A DNA stretch of 64,000 nucleotides from Ancistrus triradiatus (Eukaryota > Chordata > Actinopteri > Siluriformes > Loricariidae), in NCBI GenBank assembly GCA_025084515.1, contig JAJAGP010003240.1:1-64000 (forward strand), written 5' to 3'. Shown here piece after piece: positions 34,842 through 48,710 of the stretch; position 1 is the stretch's first letter, and every line of letters begins with the position of its first letter. The notes below the pieces were generated by a model. That model searched no databases and was not told the DNA's origin. It saw only the letters and a list, made by a program, of their open reading frames with translations. Both the position numbers and the translations under genes were made by a program.

Positions 34842-36097
34842 GACAGAATATCCTACACTGAGTTCTTCATTGGTAGCATGGCAGCAGGTGAGCAAATGAC
34901 ATTTTATTGAGATCATAATCTGTTTAATTCTCATTCACTCACTGCTCTAGTAATAAAACACTCAACCAAAAGTCCTTCCACAGGAGCATCACAGGGTTTT
35001 ACACTATCCATATTTAATCTCTTGAAACCTTAAGCACATGGAAGGCAAGTGAAAGCTGTGAGAGTTACACTGGGCTTCCTCTCACTATACCTTGCTAAGA
35101 CCACTTAGATATTTATATGGGCAGGAATATTCATGAGGAGGAAGACGACGGAGGGGGCACGCATGTGTCCCATAACAGCTCGTCTGGAAAAGATGCTCTC
35201 TGTATCTGTCTTTTCCCTGCACAGCATTCCTAGATGGAAAGGATGCAAACTCTCTCCTCAAGCGTTTTCCAAGAGCTAATGGCTACCTGGAGGAGATTCG
35301 GCAGGGCAACATCGAGAGGGAGTGTGTGGAAGAGAGCTGCACCTTCGAGGAGGCCAATGAGGTGTTTGAGACCAAGGAAAAAACAGTAAGAGATTCTTCC
35401 TAACCATTTTTCAAAGCAGCCTTGCATGAGTCACCATGTCAACCTACAGGCATTATGTAGGGTTTATGTAAGCTATGAAGTATAATTTCGCTGCTCATCT
35501 GTCTGTACTTGTTGCGATAATTAACAACGCAATCCGATACATTGTGCGCTACAGATGGAGTTCTGGAAGACACGCAGCATGCACGCGATGAACAGCAATG
35601 CGGAGTCACGCTCGGAGCATGCCGATACCGTCTACATGGTGGTGCCACTGCTGGGTGTAGCCCTCCTCATCATCATCGCGCTCTTCCTCATCTGGCGCTG
35701 CCAGCTGCAGAAGGCCACGCGCCGGCGCCCGGCATACATGCAGAACCGCTACCTGGCCAACCGCAACACCCGAAGCCTTCCAAGAATCCTCGTGCACCGT
35801 GACACCCCCTCACATTCAGAGAACTCTCATGCCAACGAGAGACCCAGCGTGGTGCTCTGCGGTGGAGAACGAGGCGCTGTGACCTCAGGGACCCCAGACT
35901 GCACACTGCAAGCTCCAAACTGCCATGGCCTCTACGTGCAGGACTCGTCCATATCTGTGGCTTCACGTCTGTCTGGGGCCACGCCTCCGCCTTCTTACGA
36001 AGAAGTGACAGGCCATTTGGAAAGCAGCAGTGACGAGATAACCGCCCCTTACAGCGACCCTCCACCCAAGTACGAGGAGATTGTTAAAGAAAAGTGA
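34842..36097 (+). CDS. prrg3: Proline-rich Gla-domain transmembrane protein 3 (TMG3)
   Basis: The exon at 34842-34887 has its ATG at 34878. Coding continues in 35225-35385 and 35555-36097, and these join in frame to 237 residues (the human protein is about 231). A propeptide-like KRFPRAN precedes a vitamin-K-dependent Gla domain with clustered glutamates and the paired cysteines of ECVEESC. The third coding exon opens MEFWK, as in PRRG3. A single transmembrane helix lies at about residues 85-104 (VVPLLGVALLIIIALFLIW), followed by the basic WRCQLQKATRRRP. The cytoplasmic tail ends with two PPxY motifs, PPSY (202-205) and PPKY (227-230), which bind WW domains of NEDD4/YAP-type proteins. It should be a plasma-membrane protein with an extracellular gamma-carboxylated, calcium-binding head. 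The juxtamembrane and PPxY blocks match PRRG3 better than PRRG1, 2 or 4. The upstream 5' UTR exon(s) were not placed with confidence. Confidence 0.95.
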
Positions 36098-36557
36098 GGC
36101 CGTGTATGAAACAGATGCAAAGTACAGTGCAGCTTACTACCAGTCACAGGAAGGTACAGGGGATTGGGCAAGAGCAAGTGACGGAGTGAGTGGACCTCCC
36201 AAATCAGCTGTTCAAGAGTGTTTCACTAATGTGGTTGTCGTGCTGAAGTTGTGTCCCTGAAGTCGATTCTTCTAAAGGATGGGCTCGAGTTTTGCTTTGG
36301 GACTGCTACACTCTTTCTCACACTTTTCTGGGACCACGGTATGTCTTCACTGCACCCCTACGCTTCACCTCTTCTTTGACTTCCCACGTCTTACTCTGGG
36401 CTTCTTACGGATCTTTTCTTCCACCTGTGTAAGGAAGTGAGAAAAAATAGCTTTCCGCCTCGTTTATTTGTGTGCAGGACAATATCAGGGGGCTCTAATA
36501 TGATCTTTAAAATGCTAGCAAGATGTACCATGAAGCAACCTGGTTGTGGGAGATATA
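36098..36557 (+). other. Probable 3' UTR of prrg3
   Basis: No repeats or new exons follow the stop codon until a transposon remnant at 36558. No AATAAA occurs in this stretch. The first clear one is at 37912-37917, just left of a Tc1 insertion, so the UTR may be about 1.8 kb or may use a weaker signal. Confidence 0.35.
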
Positions 36558-36966
36558 CAGTACTGTGCAAAAGTGTTAGATAGATATGCTATTGTTTTCG
36601 CAATGCTTTCATGACCGTATGTAATTATTTCTCAGTCTCTTTATTAGAATTCAACCCGAAAAATAGAGGAACTTTGTATGTAGTATTAAAAAAACTGAAA
36701 CAGATTAGCTTGTGTTGGCTACAGTGCCAAGTATTTAGTGGAAGGGTAGCCAAGAAACCGCATTTTCAGAAGGGGAACAGGGTGAAAAGTCTAAGATGTG
36801 CTAAAGCTCACAAAGATTAGAATGAAGATCAGTGGAAAAGAGTATGGAGTGACTAATCTAAGTTTGAAATCCTTGGGTCAAGCCCCCGACAACATGTTAT
36901 ATATGGTCATTATATCATTGCTAAGACAACTAATCTAATGGTGGCCTAAGACTTTTGCACAGTAGT
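36558..36966. mobile_element. Short Tc1/mariner-derived non-autonomous element
   Basis: The ends are inverted: ACAGTACTGTGCAAAAGTGT at the left and GACTTTTGCACAGTAGTGT at the right. It is about 410 bases long and has no transposase. It lies in the 3' flank of prrg3. Confidence 0.7.
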
Positions 36967-37920
36967 GTCGGTGTCACTTGAAGACACTGGCACCACAAAT
37001 AATATGTATCATGATGTTTTCTTTTGAAGGGGTTTTTGCTAGCAGTGCTAGTTAAGGAGTTAATGTTTTCACTTATCTATTACTGAATGAAGTATTGATA
37101 CACCAAAATGAAATTCTTTACAAACACCAAAACAGACATTTTGACATGCTGGTTTAGCAAATCAAAGCAAGTGTTGAAATTATTATTATTAATAGTAGTT
37201 GCTTGTTCCGCTGCATAAATGTAACACATTATTTTGATTTGTCTGCTTTTGGAAAACATGAATTAATTAGTATCTAATGGAAAATGTACAAGGTACATAG
37301 GAACCTTGCATTACGTAACTTTGCGGTGATTGGTCCAGACATAGTGACGCAAGTGTATAGTGATTGGTTCTGATGCAAGCACCTGTGATGAGCGCAACCA
37401 CCATTTTAAAATATACTTGTACAACGTTAGCCATATAAACAACAGATCTTTGCGCTTCAAACAGAAAAAACGCACAGATAAATCGACCGGCAGTGACGTT
37501 CAACCTTTACTGAGCCTATATGCGAGGGAGGGGATACAACACGATTTAGAGTCGTCCAAGCGAAATTCATGCGGCTTATGTCACTTCAGAATCACATAGC
37601 ATTCCTACTGGTGCTGCAAATGCAAGCCAAAAAAAGCCCTGAAATGAATGTAGTTCTCAGGGAAGTACAGTGACAGGAGACACTCCCCCATCAGGCCTCC
37701 CCTCCCTCAGACACGGTCAGTTTGATGCCTGACCTGGCCAGGCCTTGGACTTTGGATGCTGGGTCCAAATGGCCATTTTGACATGATCTAATCAATTACA
37801 TGCTGCACTAAACACTCCTTCTATATGCTTGTGCAGCATTCGTTCATTAATCTGGTTAACATTTCCAGCACTGTTTTCTGTTTTGGTGCATCACTAATTA
37901 ACGAAAATGAAAATAAAGAT

Positions 37921-39546
37921 ACAGTCGTATGAAAAAGTTTGGGCACCCCTGATCATTTTCATGATTTTTCTTTATAAATCATTGGTTGTCCAGCTCAGCA
38001 GTTTCAGGTAAATATATCATATAGCAGATGAACTCCGTGATATTTGAGAAGTGAAATTAACAGTTTATAGGTTTACAGAAAGTGTGCAGTAATTATTCAA
38101 ACTAAATTAGGCAGGTGCATAAATTTGGGCACCCTTGTCATTTGAATACCTTTAGCACTAATTATGAGAACACAAAATTTGTTTTGTAAGCTCATTGACC
38201 CTTGATCTACATACACAAGTGAATCCAACTATGAGAAAGTGTTAAGGTGGCCAATTGGAAGTTTTTCTCCTCTTTGTATCTTCTCTGAAGAGTGGCAACA
38301 TGGGAGCCTCAAAACAACTCTCAAATGGCCTGAAAACAAAGGCTGTTCAACATCATGGTTCAGGGAAAGGGAAAAGCTCTCTCAGAGATTTCAGCTGTCA
38401 GTTTCCACTGTGAGGAACATAGTGAGGCAATGGAAGACCACAGGCACAGTTCTAGTTACAGGAACTCCCGAACAAAAAAAAAAAAGAAGAAAAAAACTTG
38501 GCAGACCAAGAAAAATCTCAGATAGGCAGAGGCGAAGGATGGTGAGAACAGTCATAGTCAAGCCACAGACCACCTCCAAAGACCTACAACCTCATCTTGC
38601 TGCAGATGGTGTCACTGTTCATCGTTTTCAACTATACAGCGCACTTTGCACAAGGAGAGGCTGTAATGGAGAGTAATGCAGAAGAAAGCCTTTTCTTGCA
38701 GACACGCCACAAACAAGAGTCCACTTGAGGTGTGCTACAGCACATTTGGGACCAATCCATGCTTCATTTTGGAATAAAGTGCTGTGTACTGTGAAACTAA
38801 AATTGAGTTATTTGGACATAACAAGGAGCGGAAAAGGAACACAGCATCCCAAGACAAACACTTGCTACCCACAGTAAAATTTGGTGGCGGTTCCATAATG
38901 CCCGCGGGACTGTGTGGCCAGTGCAGGTACTAGGAATCTTGTTAAAATTGAGGGTCGCATGGATTCCAGTTAATATCTCCAGATTCTTAAGAACAATGTT
39001 CAAGAATCAGTGACAAAGTTGCACCGAGGCCAACGACCCCAAACCCTGCTCATAATCTACTAAGGCATTCATGCAGAGGAACCAGTACAACGTTCTGGAA
39101 TGGCCATCTCAGTCCCCAGACATGAATATTACTGAAAATGTGGGCTGTCCATGCTTGGAAACCATCAAAGATGACTGAACTGGAGATGTTTCTAAAGAAG
39201 AATGGTCCAAAGCACCTTCAACCAGAATCCAGACTGGAAGCTGTAGGAAGCGTTTAGCGGCTGTTATTTCTACAAAATGAGGATCTACTAAATATTGATG
39301 TAATTTTTCTGCTGGGGTGCCCAAATTTATGCACCTGCCTAATTTTGTTTGAATAATTACTGCACACTTTCTGTAAATCCTATACACTTCATTTCACTTC
39401 TCAAATATCACGGTGTTCATCTGGCTATAAAGTGTTCATCTGCTATATGATATATTTAACTCAAGTTGCTGATCTGAACAACCAATGATTTATAAACTAA
39501 AATCATGAAAATTATCAGGGGTGCCCAAACTTTTTCATACGACTGT
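37921..39546 (+). mobile_element. Tc1-family transposon (GGGCACCCCTGATCATTTTC ends)
   Basis: The inverted ends read ACAGTCGTATGAAAAAGTTT and its complement AAACTTTTTCATACGACTGT, and they are flanked by TA. The second inverted repeat pair sits inside (GTGCATAAATTTGGGCACCC). The element is complete in structure, but its transposase is broken. Confidence 0.9.
38239..39290 (+). pseudogene. Broken Tc1 transposase
   Basis: The 145-codon frame at 38239-38676 carries the paired-like DNA-binding region: LSQRFQLSVSTVRNIVRQWK, then the GRPRKIS hinge and RRMVRTV. Downstream, in other frames, lie remnants of the catalytic half, for example VLEWPSQSPDMN near 39090. At least two frameshifts and several stops separate them. 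Confidence 0.85.
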
Positions 39547-39549
39547 AAG

Positions 39550-41225
39550 CTTCTTGATACCGTCAACCAGTTTTGGAAAACTACAACCCATGATAGTGTA
39601 TTGTGACATTACTTTTTGCGATATTGATATAAATATTTTATTGACCTGGTGGCTAGCCAGAACTGTTTGACAAAAAAGGAGAACAGCAGATCGACCAAAT
39701 ATGATCTCCAGTATGTCTTGAAAGAGTTTTTATATTACTGTGCCATATTCCATGTCTATGTTGTGTTACTTGATTGGGTTTGTTTCAGTTTATGGAGAAG
39801 TTTTGCCAGAATCTTTAATGCCAGCACAGTCTTACTAACCTGCCATATAATTACAATTAATAGAGTGTAGGTACATCAGAAAGAGCGAAGGCTCTTCATC
39901 ACAGAGGCGTAGAGTGACTTTAATATGATATGTGTACGGACAGAAAACATGCTGTACACTAGAAATGCATGCACAGAGAAAGCACTGACAGACTGCCACC
40001 ATATTTCAATTCAGCACACTTTAGGATTTCTCCATCAACATGCCTTAAAACACATGTAAGGATTAAAAGGCAATCAGCCTGCCTAATCAGCAGATAGCTC
40101 GCTGCACATAATTACACTGTTGTAACGAGATTTTACTCTCAATACTGTGCACATACATACACACACACACACACAAAACCCCAAGACACTACTTGTCTGT
40201 GCCATATATGAAAACTCATAACCGACCGAGAGCACAATTACAGGCCTCCTATTCTCCCTCTGCTCTCTGACTGTTTACAGCTTTTGTTACTCTTTTTATA
40301 ACGGCATAATCAAACTGTGTGAAATTTGTAAAAAAAAAAAACACAAAGAAAGAAAAAAAGGCATTGTGTGTCTTTTGACCTCACCAAGTGCTATACTGTA
40401 GTATAATGCTGCTTGTCCTTATGTTGTTGCGTTCCTCACACACTGTCTACCACTTTTGGTTCTGAGTCTCAACAAGTCACATAAACTGCCCAAGCATTAC
40501 ACATGCCTGAACAGTGTTTTCCAGCTCAGGTTTAAGCCGATAAACTGCCAGTTTACCAGGAAATATTTTTAGGGACGTACACTGTGCCAGTTTATTAGAT
40601 ACTCGTGTGAATAACCTAATAAACTGCTGGATCAGTGTATATGTAATAATCTTTCACTGCCAACCAGTGCACATTCTGTGATTTGAAAGACACCGAGAAA
40701 TAGTATTAGGTTAGGATTAGAGCTGAGCCACACAGCACAAACCGGATCATTGTGCTCAAATATGTTATCATATGAAACAGAATACCAAAATGAAAGCCAG
40801 GGAATAGTGGTACTGCTATTGTCTGATGTTGTAAGAATCTTATGCTAATGGCTGTACCTCGAGGGTGAGTGCAGGAATCCAAAGATTCTGAGGAAAAAAA
40901 GCCCGTTCATTTGGCGCATGCTTTTATCCAAAGCAACTTACATGAGAGGCAGATTACAATCCAAGCATAAAACTAGCCTGAGGCCTTCTGTTGACCTTGT
41001 GTATTGTTATGAATGGTTATAGGCCTTAATCAAGGGCAACAATGAGTGTGTTTACATGTACGTTAACACTATGGCTATTAGAATTCATCAGCTCATCAGA
41101 ACATTTTTGTATTTCTACAGCAGCACATAACAAAGCTCGGGTGTGTACCAAATTGCTCACCAGTACTATAACATATGTAAAAATACATCACTGATGGTGA
41201 ACTAATTTGCCATGCTGCTTACTGT
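39550..41225. other. Intergenic DNA
   Basis: No exon is supported. A short SINE-like tail (GCTTTTATCCAAAGCAACTT) occurs near 40920-40945 and a small (CA)n at 40158-40175. Confidence 0.4.
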
Positions 41226-41229
41226 AATG

Positions 41230-41860
41230 TACAGTGGTACCTCGATTCTCGTTATTAATTCGTTCCAGAACGCTTGTCAAGTACCGAAAACGATGGACAC
41301 CGAGAACATTGTTCCCATAAGGAGTAATGTAAATTGAATGAATCCGTTCCAGACCCCCAGAAAATCCACACTGTATAGGGCAGTGTATGCAATTATATGT
41401 AGTTCTTTTTTATAGCAGAGCCAACCTTATAAACCTTAGAATCAGCCGAGCTTAAATCATTTACATTAACCTACAGTTGGCCAAAATCATTAACACAAAC
41501 CTTATTTTATAATAAAGTGTTGAAAAATATCCTGTACCTTAGTGAGTAATGGATTGAAAGTCCGTTGTAAGACCCATGGGGACTTATTTGCACTAATAAT
41601 ACCGTACTGTAGATGTAAAAATAAGGAAAAGCACAAGAAACACAGCGGAGACTCTGCACTAAGCAAGATCCATTGTGAATCTGAATCACTGAATCACTGT
41701 GTACTGAATCGTGAAGTTTAATCTTGACTCATACAAGTTTAAGCAAGTTTGCAGAGTACTGGGCAAACGATAAGAACCGAGACAAATTTTTCTAGTCAAT
41801 ATGCGCCGAGAACCAAATTCGCCGAATTCCGAGGTGGTCGAGAACCGAGGTAGCACTGTA
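41230..41860. mobile_element. Non-autonomous DNA element with CAGTGGTACCTCG ends
   Basis: The left end TACAGTGGTACCTCGATTCT is inverted relative to the right end GAGAACCGAGGTAGCACTGT. It is about 630 bases long and non-coding. A relative lies in a cog4 intron at 61602-62310. Confidence 0.75.
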
Positions 41861-42538
41861 TTTTAAAATGCAGCTCTTTTCTCTGTGTTTGTATTAAAAC
41901 AGAGCCAACATGGACAGCAATAATATTTATGTGCAGTTTTAAATGAAATCACTTACAAGCAAGGAAAACATAACTAAATTAATGAAAACTGTAGACCTAT
42001 ATTGTATGCCGACACCCCTGGTCAACATCATGTGATACGACCTTCCCAAGCCCCACCCCAAGGAGCGCTGAGAACCAGGAACATCTGACCTGGAGGAAAC
42101 ACATTCGGGCAAATACAGAAAAACATTCAGACAACTGTATGGACCACAACAGTACTACTCATAAGTGTGCCAGTAATCAGGACTCTGGTGCCATATGCCT
42201 ACACCAAGATTTTATGCAGCATCAAACAGCAAACAAACAAACAACATCCAGACTTACAACATTGCCAGGAACTGAAACGCAACTCCATAATCACCAGACC
42301 TCACCTCGCCAGAGATGGGACACGAACAAGTGTGGTGCAGCACTGAAAGCTACCAACGGAGCCACACTGATTCATATCTCATTTCTGGTGAGGTGTGGCT
42401 TGAGCATAGTAGGCAAGTGATGTGGGTCTGTGTGATGCCTGTGTTTGTGTTCAGTGGTGTTTCCTGGAGGTCCAATGGTTGATTAGCTGGCACCTGAAAT
42501 TCAGAGGTTGGCTCTCCATGGTGTTTCCTACAGATCAG

Positions 42539-42742
42539 ATTTACATTTACATTTACAGCATTTAGCAGACGCCCTTATCCAGAGCGACTTACAATTGATA
42601 CAGTCTTACCATCCAAGCAATTGTTAGTTAAAGGTCTTGCTCAAGGACCCAACAGTGGCAGCTTGGCAGAGGCGAGATTTGAACCCTGGACCTTCTGGTC
42701 CATAGTCCAGTACCTTAACCACTAGGCTACCACAGTCCCATT
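42539..42742 (-). repeat. tRNA-derived SINE
   Basis: A full-length minus-strand copy with the GCATTTAGCAGACGCCCTTA tail and head complement CCACTAGGCTACCACAGTCC. Confidence 0.85.
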
Positions 42743-42749
42743 TCCTGGC

Positions 42750-45650
42750 ACTATTAAGTCCAGGAGGCACCTGAGTTTCTGAGTTTCTTCAGTGGAGGCT
42801 GGGTGTGACCAGGGGTGACCCCACATTACATATATAGTGAAAGTTAGGAGAACAAAGCAAAGTAACGTTAATTGCTTGTACTATGCTACTCCAGTGATAA
42901 ATACACTGGCAGTAAAAACAAATTGCTCAAACAATATACTATATAACAGTAATTGAATTATGTATGCACTGGTTCATTGCAAGTATCCTTTCTGTCCCAA
43001 CTCAGAAATGTATCTACTTTCTTTGCTTTTAACATAGAAATGCCCTGACAACCACAGTAATAACCACCTGAGAACCGCCCAACACTCGTCAAACATATCT
43101 GACTACCAGTGTACTTTTGCTGGTTATATTCTTCTTCATTTGCCCCCACCTTGTTATGGGAAAGCTGCTTCACTACTCGTGGCCACAATGCTGAAAGACG
43201 TCTGATCATTGGTACTAAACAGACAGATTACTGAAGTGCACGTAAACCAGTTAGGAGAATTTTTGCTGTTATCTGTGTATTTGTTTATGTAAACATACTC
43301 ATTGGCTCTCTGGCAGTCCTGAGATACCACAAAGCATGATTTCTTGGCTAACAAACCAGCATTGGCTTTTACTTAGGCTTAAAAATATTTATCTACTTAA
43401 TTGAGAATGAACAGTGTTTTATAGTAAACAACCTGGTCACTTTGTTTTTGTTTAAACAGTAGGTCTGGTATTATCCTGAGTTATAAATTCATAGGGGTTT
43501 AGTCACAAATTATAAATTACAACATCAAAATATGTTTATGTATAATTTGTATTTAAATATTGGCTAGATGTTTTGTCAAATAATATGTTGAACACATTGG
43601 AATAGCACATTCACATCCAAATTTTATCCTCTTTATTTTAATCACTTTATTCTGAAGGATTCATGCATATTCTTTTATTTTCACCCGAAACATGGATGCA
43701 CGATAAAACCTAGGTTTATGTAAACAATTCCTATCTACAGTCATGGTAGTGAATAAGTCTAGCTGTGAATGTTTGGTGAAGTGAAACTATCTTCAAAAAA
43801 GCTGGTAGGTTTTTGGTAGAACTCTCTCAACTCCCAGCTTTCTAGTCACTTGTGTAGAACCTTACCTACTGAGCTACCACTGCCTTTAAAAAAAAACAAC
43901 TATCCAAACTACAAATCTAAATATGACACACAACTGATTAGAGAAAAGTGGTTAAATGTATATAAGAAACTATAATTTTCAGACTGTGAAGGTTTGGGTG
44001 GACCTAGCATCTCCAGTCTTGTTTGTAAACTTGGAGATTATGGCCCTGCTCTGGAACTGCCAGGCCAGTCTTGATTAGGCCTCCAATTATGTCAATTGAA
44101 CCTGAGCTTACAGATGTTCAAAGTTCTAGCTGAATACAGTTTTACGATGACTGTTTGTGAATTACTCAAATTAATGACTTCACGAGATGTGGAGAAGCTG
44201 AAGGAACGTTATGTGTCATGTTAGGATTTGATGTAGTTCACAATGTCTGCTAAAGTAACACTCGTGGTTGTTTGTTGGATAATGGGGATAATGAGGAAAG
44301 AAGTGTGTGGGACCAAATGTGGGCGTGTCTGTATCTTTATTCCCACTTTTGTGCACCTTCAATCTACCTGCTCAGCGTAACTGCATGATATGTTTTATTT
44401 CATTCAAACGTGTCATATTTTTTAAAACTTCAAATTATGTCTACATTTCTATTGAATCTCTAAATCTCTTGTATCATGTGCTGGCTACACCTATTTAAAC
44501 ACTTTTTTTAACCAATATAAGCGCTGTCGAAATTGTAATACTCGTTAATGTAATATTCTAAAATTGTATATTTGTGTATCTGTGAACTTGTATAAAATTG
44601 ATCACCAGTCCTGTTATGATTCCACAGACCTACTATTTTTACATATTCACATATACTGTATATATATTTGAAGAACGTGTGTTTAACATCAGCCATCGAT
44701 GCATGCATATTATTTAAGTTTTGAACATATTCGCATAAATGTTATATTTAATATTTTCATTTGCTATTGTCAACTGCTTCAGCAAGAGGAGGCTTATAAT
44801 AATAAAAGCTGATAAAGTAGCTTTTTTTTTTGTAAGAAGCACATTTTGGGTGAACAGTCCCTTTTGTTCAACGTTACACCTTTTTATAGAGCTTCCAGTC
44901 ATCCAAGTCTATATCTATATTAATATCTATATATTCGTAATTTTAAGCCTTTTTTCTTTTTTTAACAATTCGTTTATTACAGGAAGCAACATTATCTGGC
45001 AATGGGCTGAGCTCAGGCATTGCCATCCCCCTGGGTTTTCACTCTGCTTCCCACCCACCCACACAAACCAAGTGATTCTTATGAATGTTATTTTTACTAA
45101 CAGGGTACTGGGTATCATGAAGAATCCTATTAAATAATCTGTATTACTGGTTTAATAAACAAAATGTGAAAATTCTGTGTGCAACCGAAATCTTTTTGAA
45201 TGGGTCCCCCAAATGTGGCATTATATCATTATGCTATTTTGGCTGTGAAACTTTACATCTGGATCATCTGGAGTCAAACTTTATGTAAACCTTATCCAGT
45301 ATGTAGAAATTCAGCAAGTACACAGTAATTGTGCATTGAAATGGGCAGGACTATGTAATATGTAAGCTTGTTTTCTGCAGATGTTATATTAACTTTTTTT
45401 TGTGTTGAAAATCAACAAAATATATCATTAGACCCCAAACATTTCCATTAGACAATATGGAGACCACTCTTGGATTTACAGACACACTTAACATTTATAT
45501 GACAGACTTAACCCTTCCCTCTAATAATAATTTAATTGAAATAGAATATGTAAATAATAACACCGTTAACAAAAAATTTTGTTTCTTATTTTTGCATTTG
45601 CATTCAAATTCACCCATTTTTTCCCCAGTCTACTTGAATATCATTACATA
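42750..45650. other. AT-rich intergenic DNA
   Basis: No supported gene. The open frames are short, overlap on both strands and show no known domains. Confidence 0.4.
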
Positions 45651-45654
45651 ACAT

Positions 45655-46385
45655 AAAGTCCCCTCCACAATTATTGGCACCCCTGGTAAAGATGAGGAAA
45701 AAAGGTTATCAGAAATTCAGCTTTTGGTGAATTAGATTTATTTCAGACTGAAAAAATGAGAATACAACCTTTCATTGAAGTCAGTTTAGTCAGAGAAAAA
45801 CTCCCTCATCGAGAAATTACTTTTAAAAAGACCACATATGTTACAGTTATTGACAGCCCTAGAAATTCTTTAATTTATATATTTAAGTTTAAGTGTCTGA
45901 ACTTTCAAGCAGTAATATATGACTTTCTGTTACACTGGGTTTTATATATGAGGTTACACCAGTGTTTCTCAATCCTGATCCTGGCGTCCCACTGCTCAAT
46001 TTAGTGCTTTTCCTGTTTAAACACACCCACTTTAACTCTATAACGGGCTTGTTAATGTAGTTGGATCAGGTGTGTTGGGAGCAGAACACTACATGAACAC
46101 TAAAACATGCAGAGTGTGGGGGGAATTGAGAAACAATGGGTTACACAGTCAAATTTCAAAATGAGAAAGACAGGAGAACATATCACTGAAATTAGAGAAA
46201 AGTGTGTTGATCTTCATAAGTTGGAAAATGACTAAAAATAGATAATCATCTAAAAATACCCATTTCCACAGTTAGGGCGATAATTAAAATGTTTCAGTCA
46301 ACTGGAACTGTGACAAACTTGCCTGGATTGGATCCAAATTTAATTTGCTCTCACATGTTGAGACATGCAAACAGTGCCCAAGCTT
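45655..46385 (+). mobile_element. Tc1-like element fragment with a nested MITE
   Basis: The left end is CCCTCCACAATTATTGGCAC. The interior from 46150 decays from a Tc1 DNA-binding region. The right end is missing. The block 45957-46140 is a separate small element with inverted ends. Confidence 0.65.
45957..46140. mobile_element. Small MITE with AGTGTTTCTCAATCCTGATC ends
   Basis: The left CAGTGTTTCTCAATCC and right GGAATTGAGAAACAATGG form imperfect inverted ends about 185 bases apart, inside a Tc1 fragment. Confidence 0.6.
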
Positions 46386-46389
46386 GAGT

Positions 46390-48035
46390 AACTTTTCCCT
46401 TTCGGTTGCTAGCTAGAACTCAGTGCGAAAGCATTTCTGGTGCAGTATCTTTTCCACTTTATTGAAAGTTGTGCTTGTGTGTATTTTAAGTGTTACACAA
46501 ACTGCATTGTAAGGGCTGGCATAAAGCATAGGGGCGTTTCCAAATTACAGCTGTAAAAACGTTCCTAGTCTTTTTTTTTTTTTTTTACCGTAAATATAAT
46601 TAATTATTTTATATTCTATAATACACTATTTATAGTGATTTTAAACGATCTGTTTAGTAGTACTTTAAATTTACATTGACGTTTTTGATTCGCGACCGAT
46701 ACTTTCCTTTTGAATAACTCAATTGCAACGAGTGAATCAGTTCTAGAACCTGGAAGAATCGAAATGTCCCCTTCCATTATTTTTATCACAGTGTTAATAG
46801 TGTAAAGTCTTTATTGATCCAGCCTTTTAGGTTGCAACTTCAGACTCTTAACATCATCTCCTCAAATGTACGGGGTGCATTTCTGAGTTCATAAAATGAA
46901 TTAATAGTTTGATTCACTTAAGCGAGCAGTTCAAAAGAATCGGATCACGAAAGCGAGTCGAGTCCTTATCTGTAGTAGCCTTCGTGCTAAGTTGTATGTG
47001 TTGTGCGTCGGTTTCTTTTGGGTGAAGGTTTGTTTGACGTATTTGAACTAATTATTTAGTTTTGTCTCGTGTGTTTCGTTAAGATACATGCTGCTAAGTT
47101 AAATAACACACTGTTTACATGTGTGTTTAATATAGCTATTTTGCTTGTGGACTTTTGCATGTCTGTCATAACTTGTGTCTATATCTTCGTTTGCTAAAAC
47201 AACCTTAAAACGGTTGCGTTTTATAGTTTAAACTGGGCTGTGTTACGTTTGGGTTTATTTTTAAAAACCTGACTGAAAGTGTTTACTAATAGTCACCGAG
47301 TGGCGAAACGCTAGTGACCTGTACGCTAGCTTAAAATAACTTGTGAATGCTAGCTGTAATATGCTGGAGTGTCATGAGTAGTTTAAACTGCAGGACGTTT
47401 TCTGTTCGGTTTCTGAATATTTAGATGGAGATGCCGAAAATTAAATTAGTTGTATGCTACGACTCGTGGTCTGTCTTGTTCAGCCACCTGTTGTCCTTTA
47501 ATATTTCCCTATATGACTGTAGTGATGGGCAACATCGCGATTACATAATATGTATTCCAATATTTGCTCTGGCTGTTTGATGAAAGGCTATATAACATGT
47601 ATTTAATACAATATATTGGAATATAAAATAGTTTAATGTGCAGTTATTTACTTGCAGAAAGAACAGGGCTTTATCAAAGCCTGATCTGAAACAAATTACA
47701 TTTCTGTTGTTTCTCATCAGGTTATAAAACCATTTCTTAGTACATGTATTCACCATTTAACGTTCTGTGACTGGACGTTGACCAGACATTAACCATAGTT
47801 ATGTAGTCTATTTATGCTACTGCAATGTAAATCTAAGGGGTATTTTCATAAGAACAATATGTAAATGCATCAGAGATACAGCTGAAAAAGATGAGCGAAA
47901 TCAGACTCGGTGTCATTAGGGATGCAGAGTAGATGAGGCATACATTACACTTCCAATAGGACAGGCACATACACCATTTACAGCTTGTTACAAATAATTA
48001 GCGGAAAGTCATCCACACAAACACTTGACTTGCAC
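46390..48035. other. Intergenic DNA left of the Mff/FATE1-like gene
   Basis: No coding exon is seen. The stretch 46900-47340 is somewhat richer in CpG and could hold the untranslated first exon and promoter of the downstream gene, but no decisive motif supports this. Confidence 0.3.
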
Positions 48036-48039
48036 AAGT

Positions 48040-48710
48040 CTCTAAACACATCCACCAAGTTGGAACAGTCTCTAGTCCAAACATGAGCAAGCGAGCACAT
48101 GGCCGGTAAGGTAGTGAGCAAACCTGTAGATTGGAATCCCATTGTTCCACAGTGTACAAATTGAAGAAATCCCAGACTTTTGCTACATATCGTAGGAGTG
48201 GTTGATCAACAAATATTACTTAAGGGCAAGGAGAGTAATAGTTAATGGTCTGTAAAGTCACAAAGGAACTCAAGGTAACTTATAAGCAACTACAGACCAA
48301 TCTCACATTGGCTAATGTTAATGTTTATGAGTCCTCCATTAGATCGTCATTGAAGAAGAGTGGTGTGATGCCATGGTTCCAACGAGAAGGTCACTGTTCT
48401 CTAAAAAGAACATTGCTGCCTGTTTGCAGTTTGCTAAAGATCATGTGGAAGGGTGTGGGAAAAAATATGTTTCGTGGCCAGATCAGACCAAAACAGAACT
48501 TTTTGGGTGAAATGAGAAGCGATTGCCTGGAGTGATGAAGACTCTTCATTCCAGCATAAGAACATTAAAAACCTTATCCCATCAGTGAAATGTGGTGGTG
48601 GTATCATCGCCGTAGGTCTGTTTTGCAACATCCGGGCTAAGAGAATGTCAGGCAGTATCCGGTGAATAAATGCATGGCATCTGATGATAAATAGGAACAA
48701 TGATGGTAAT
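48040..48710 (+). pseudogene. Decayed Tc1-like transposase
   Basis: The reading includes a DNA-binding segment (ELKVTYKQLQTNLTLANVNV at 48245 onwards) and, after a frameshift, a catalytic-start segment near 48470-48515 with GQIRPKQNFLG. Terminal repeats were not found. Confidence 0.6.

Noticed and set aside
35606..36065. Minus-strand open frames of 63 and 125 codons
   Set aside because: They are shadows of the prrg3 last coding exon and show no domains.
44739..45137. 132-codon plus-strand open frame with hydrophobic stretches
   Set aside because: AT-rich low-complexity sequence yields Phe/Ile/Leu-rich frames by chance. No family resemblance and no exon borders.
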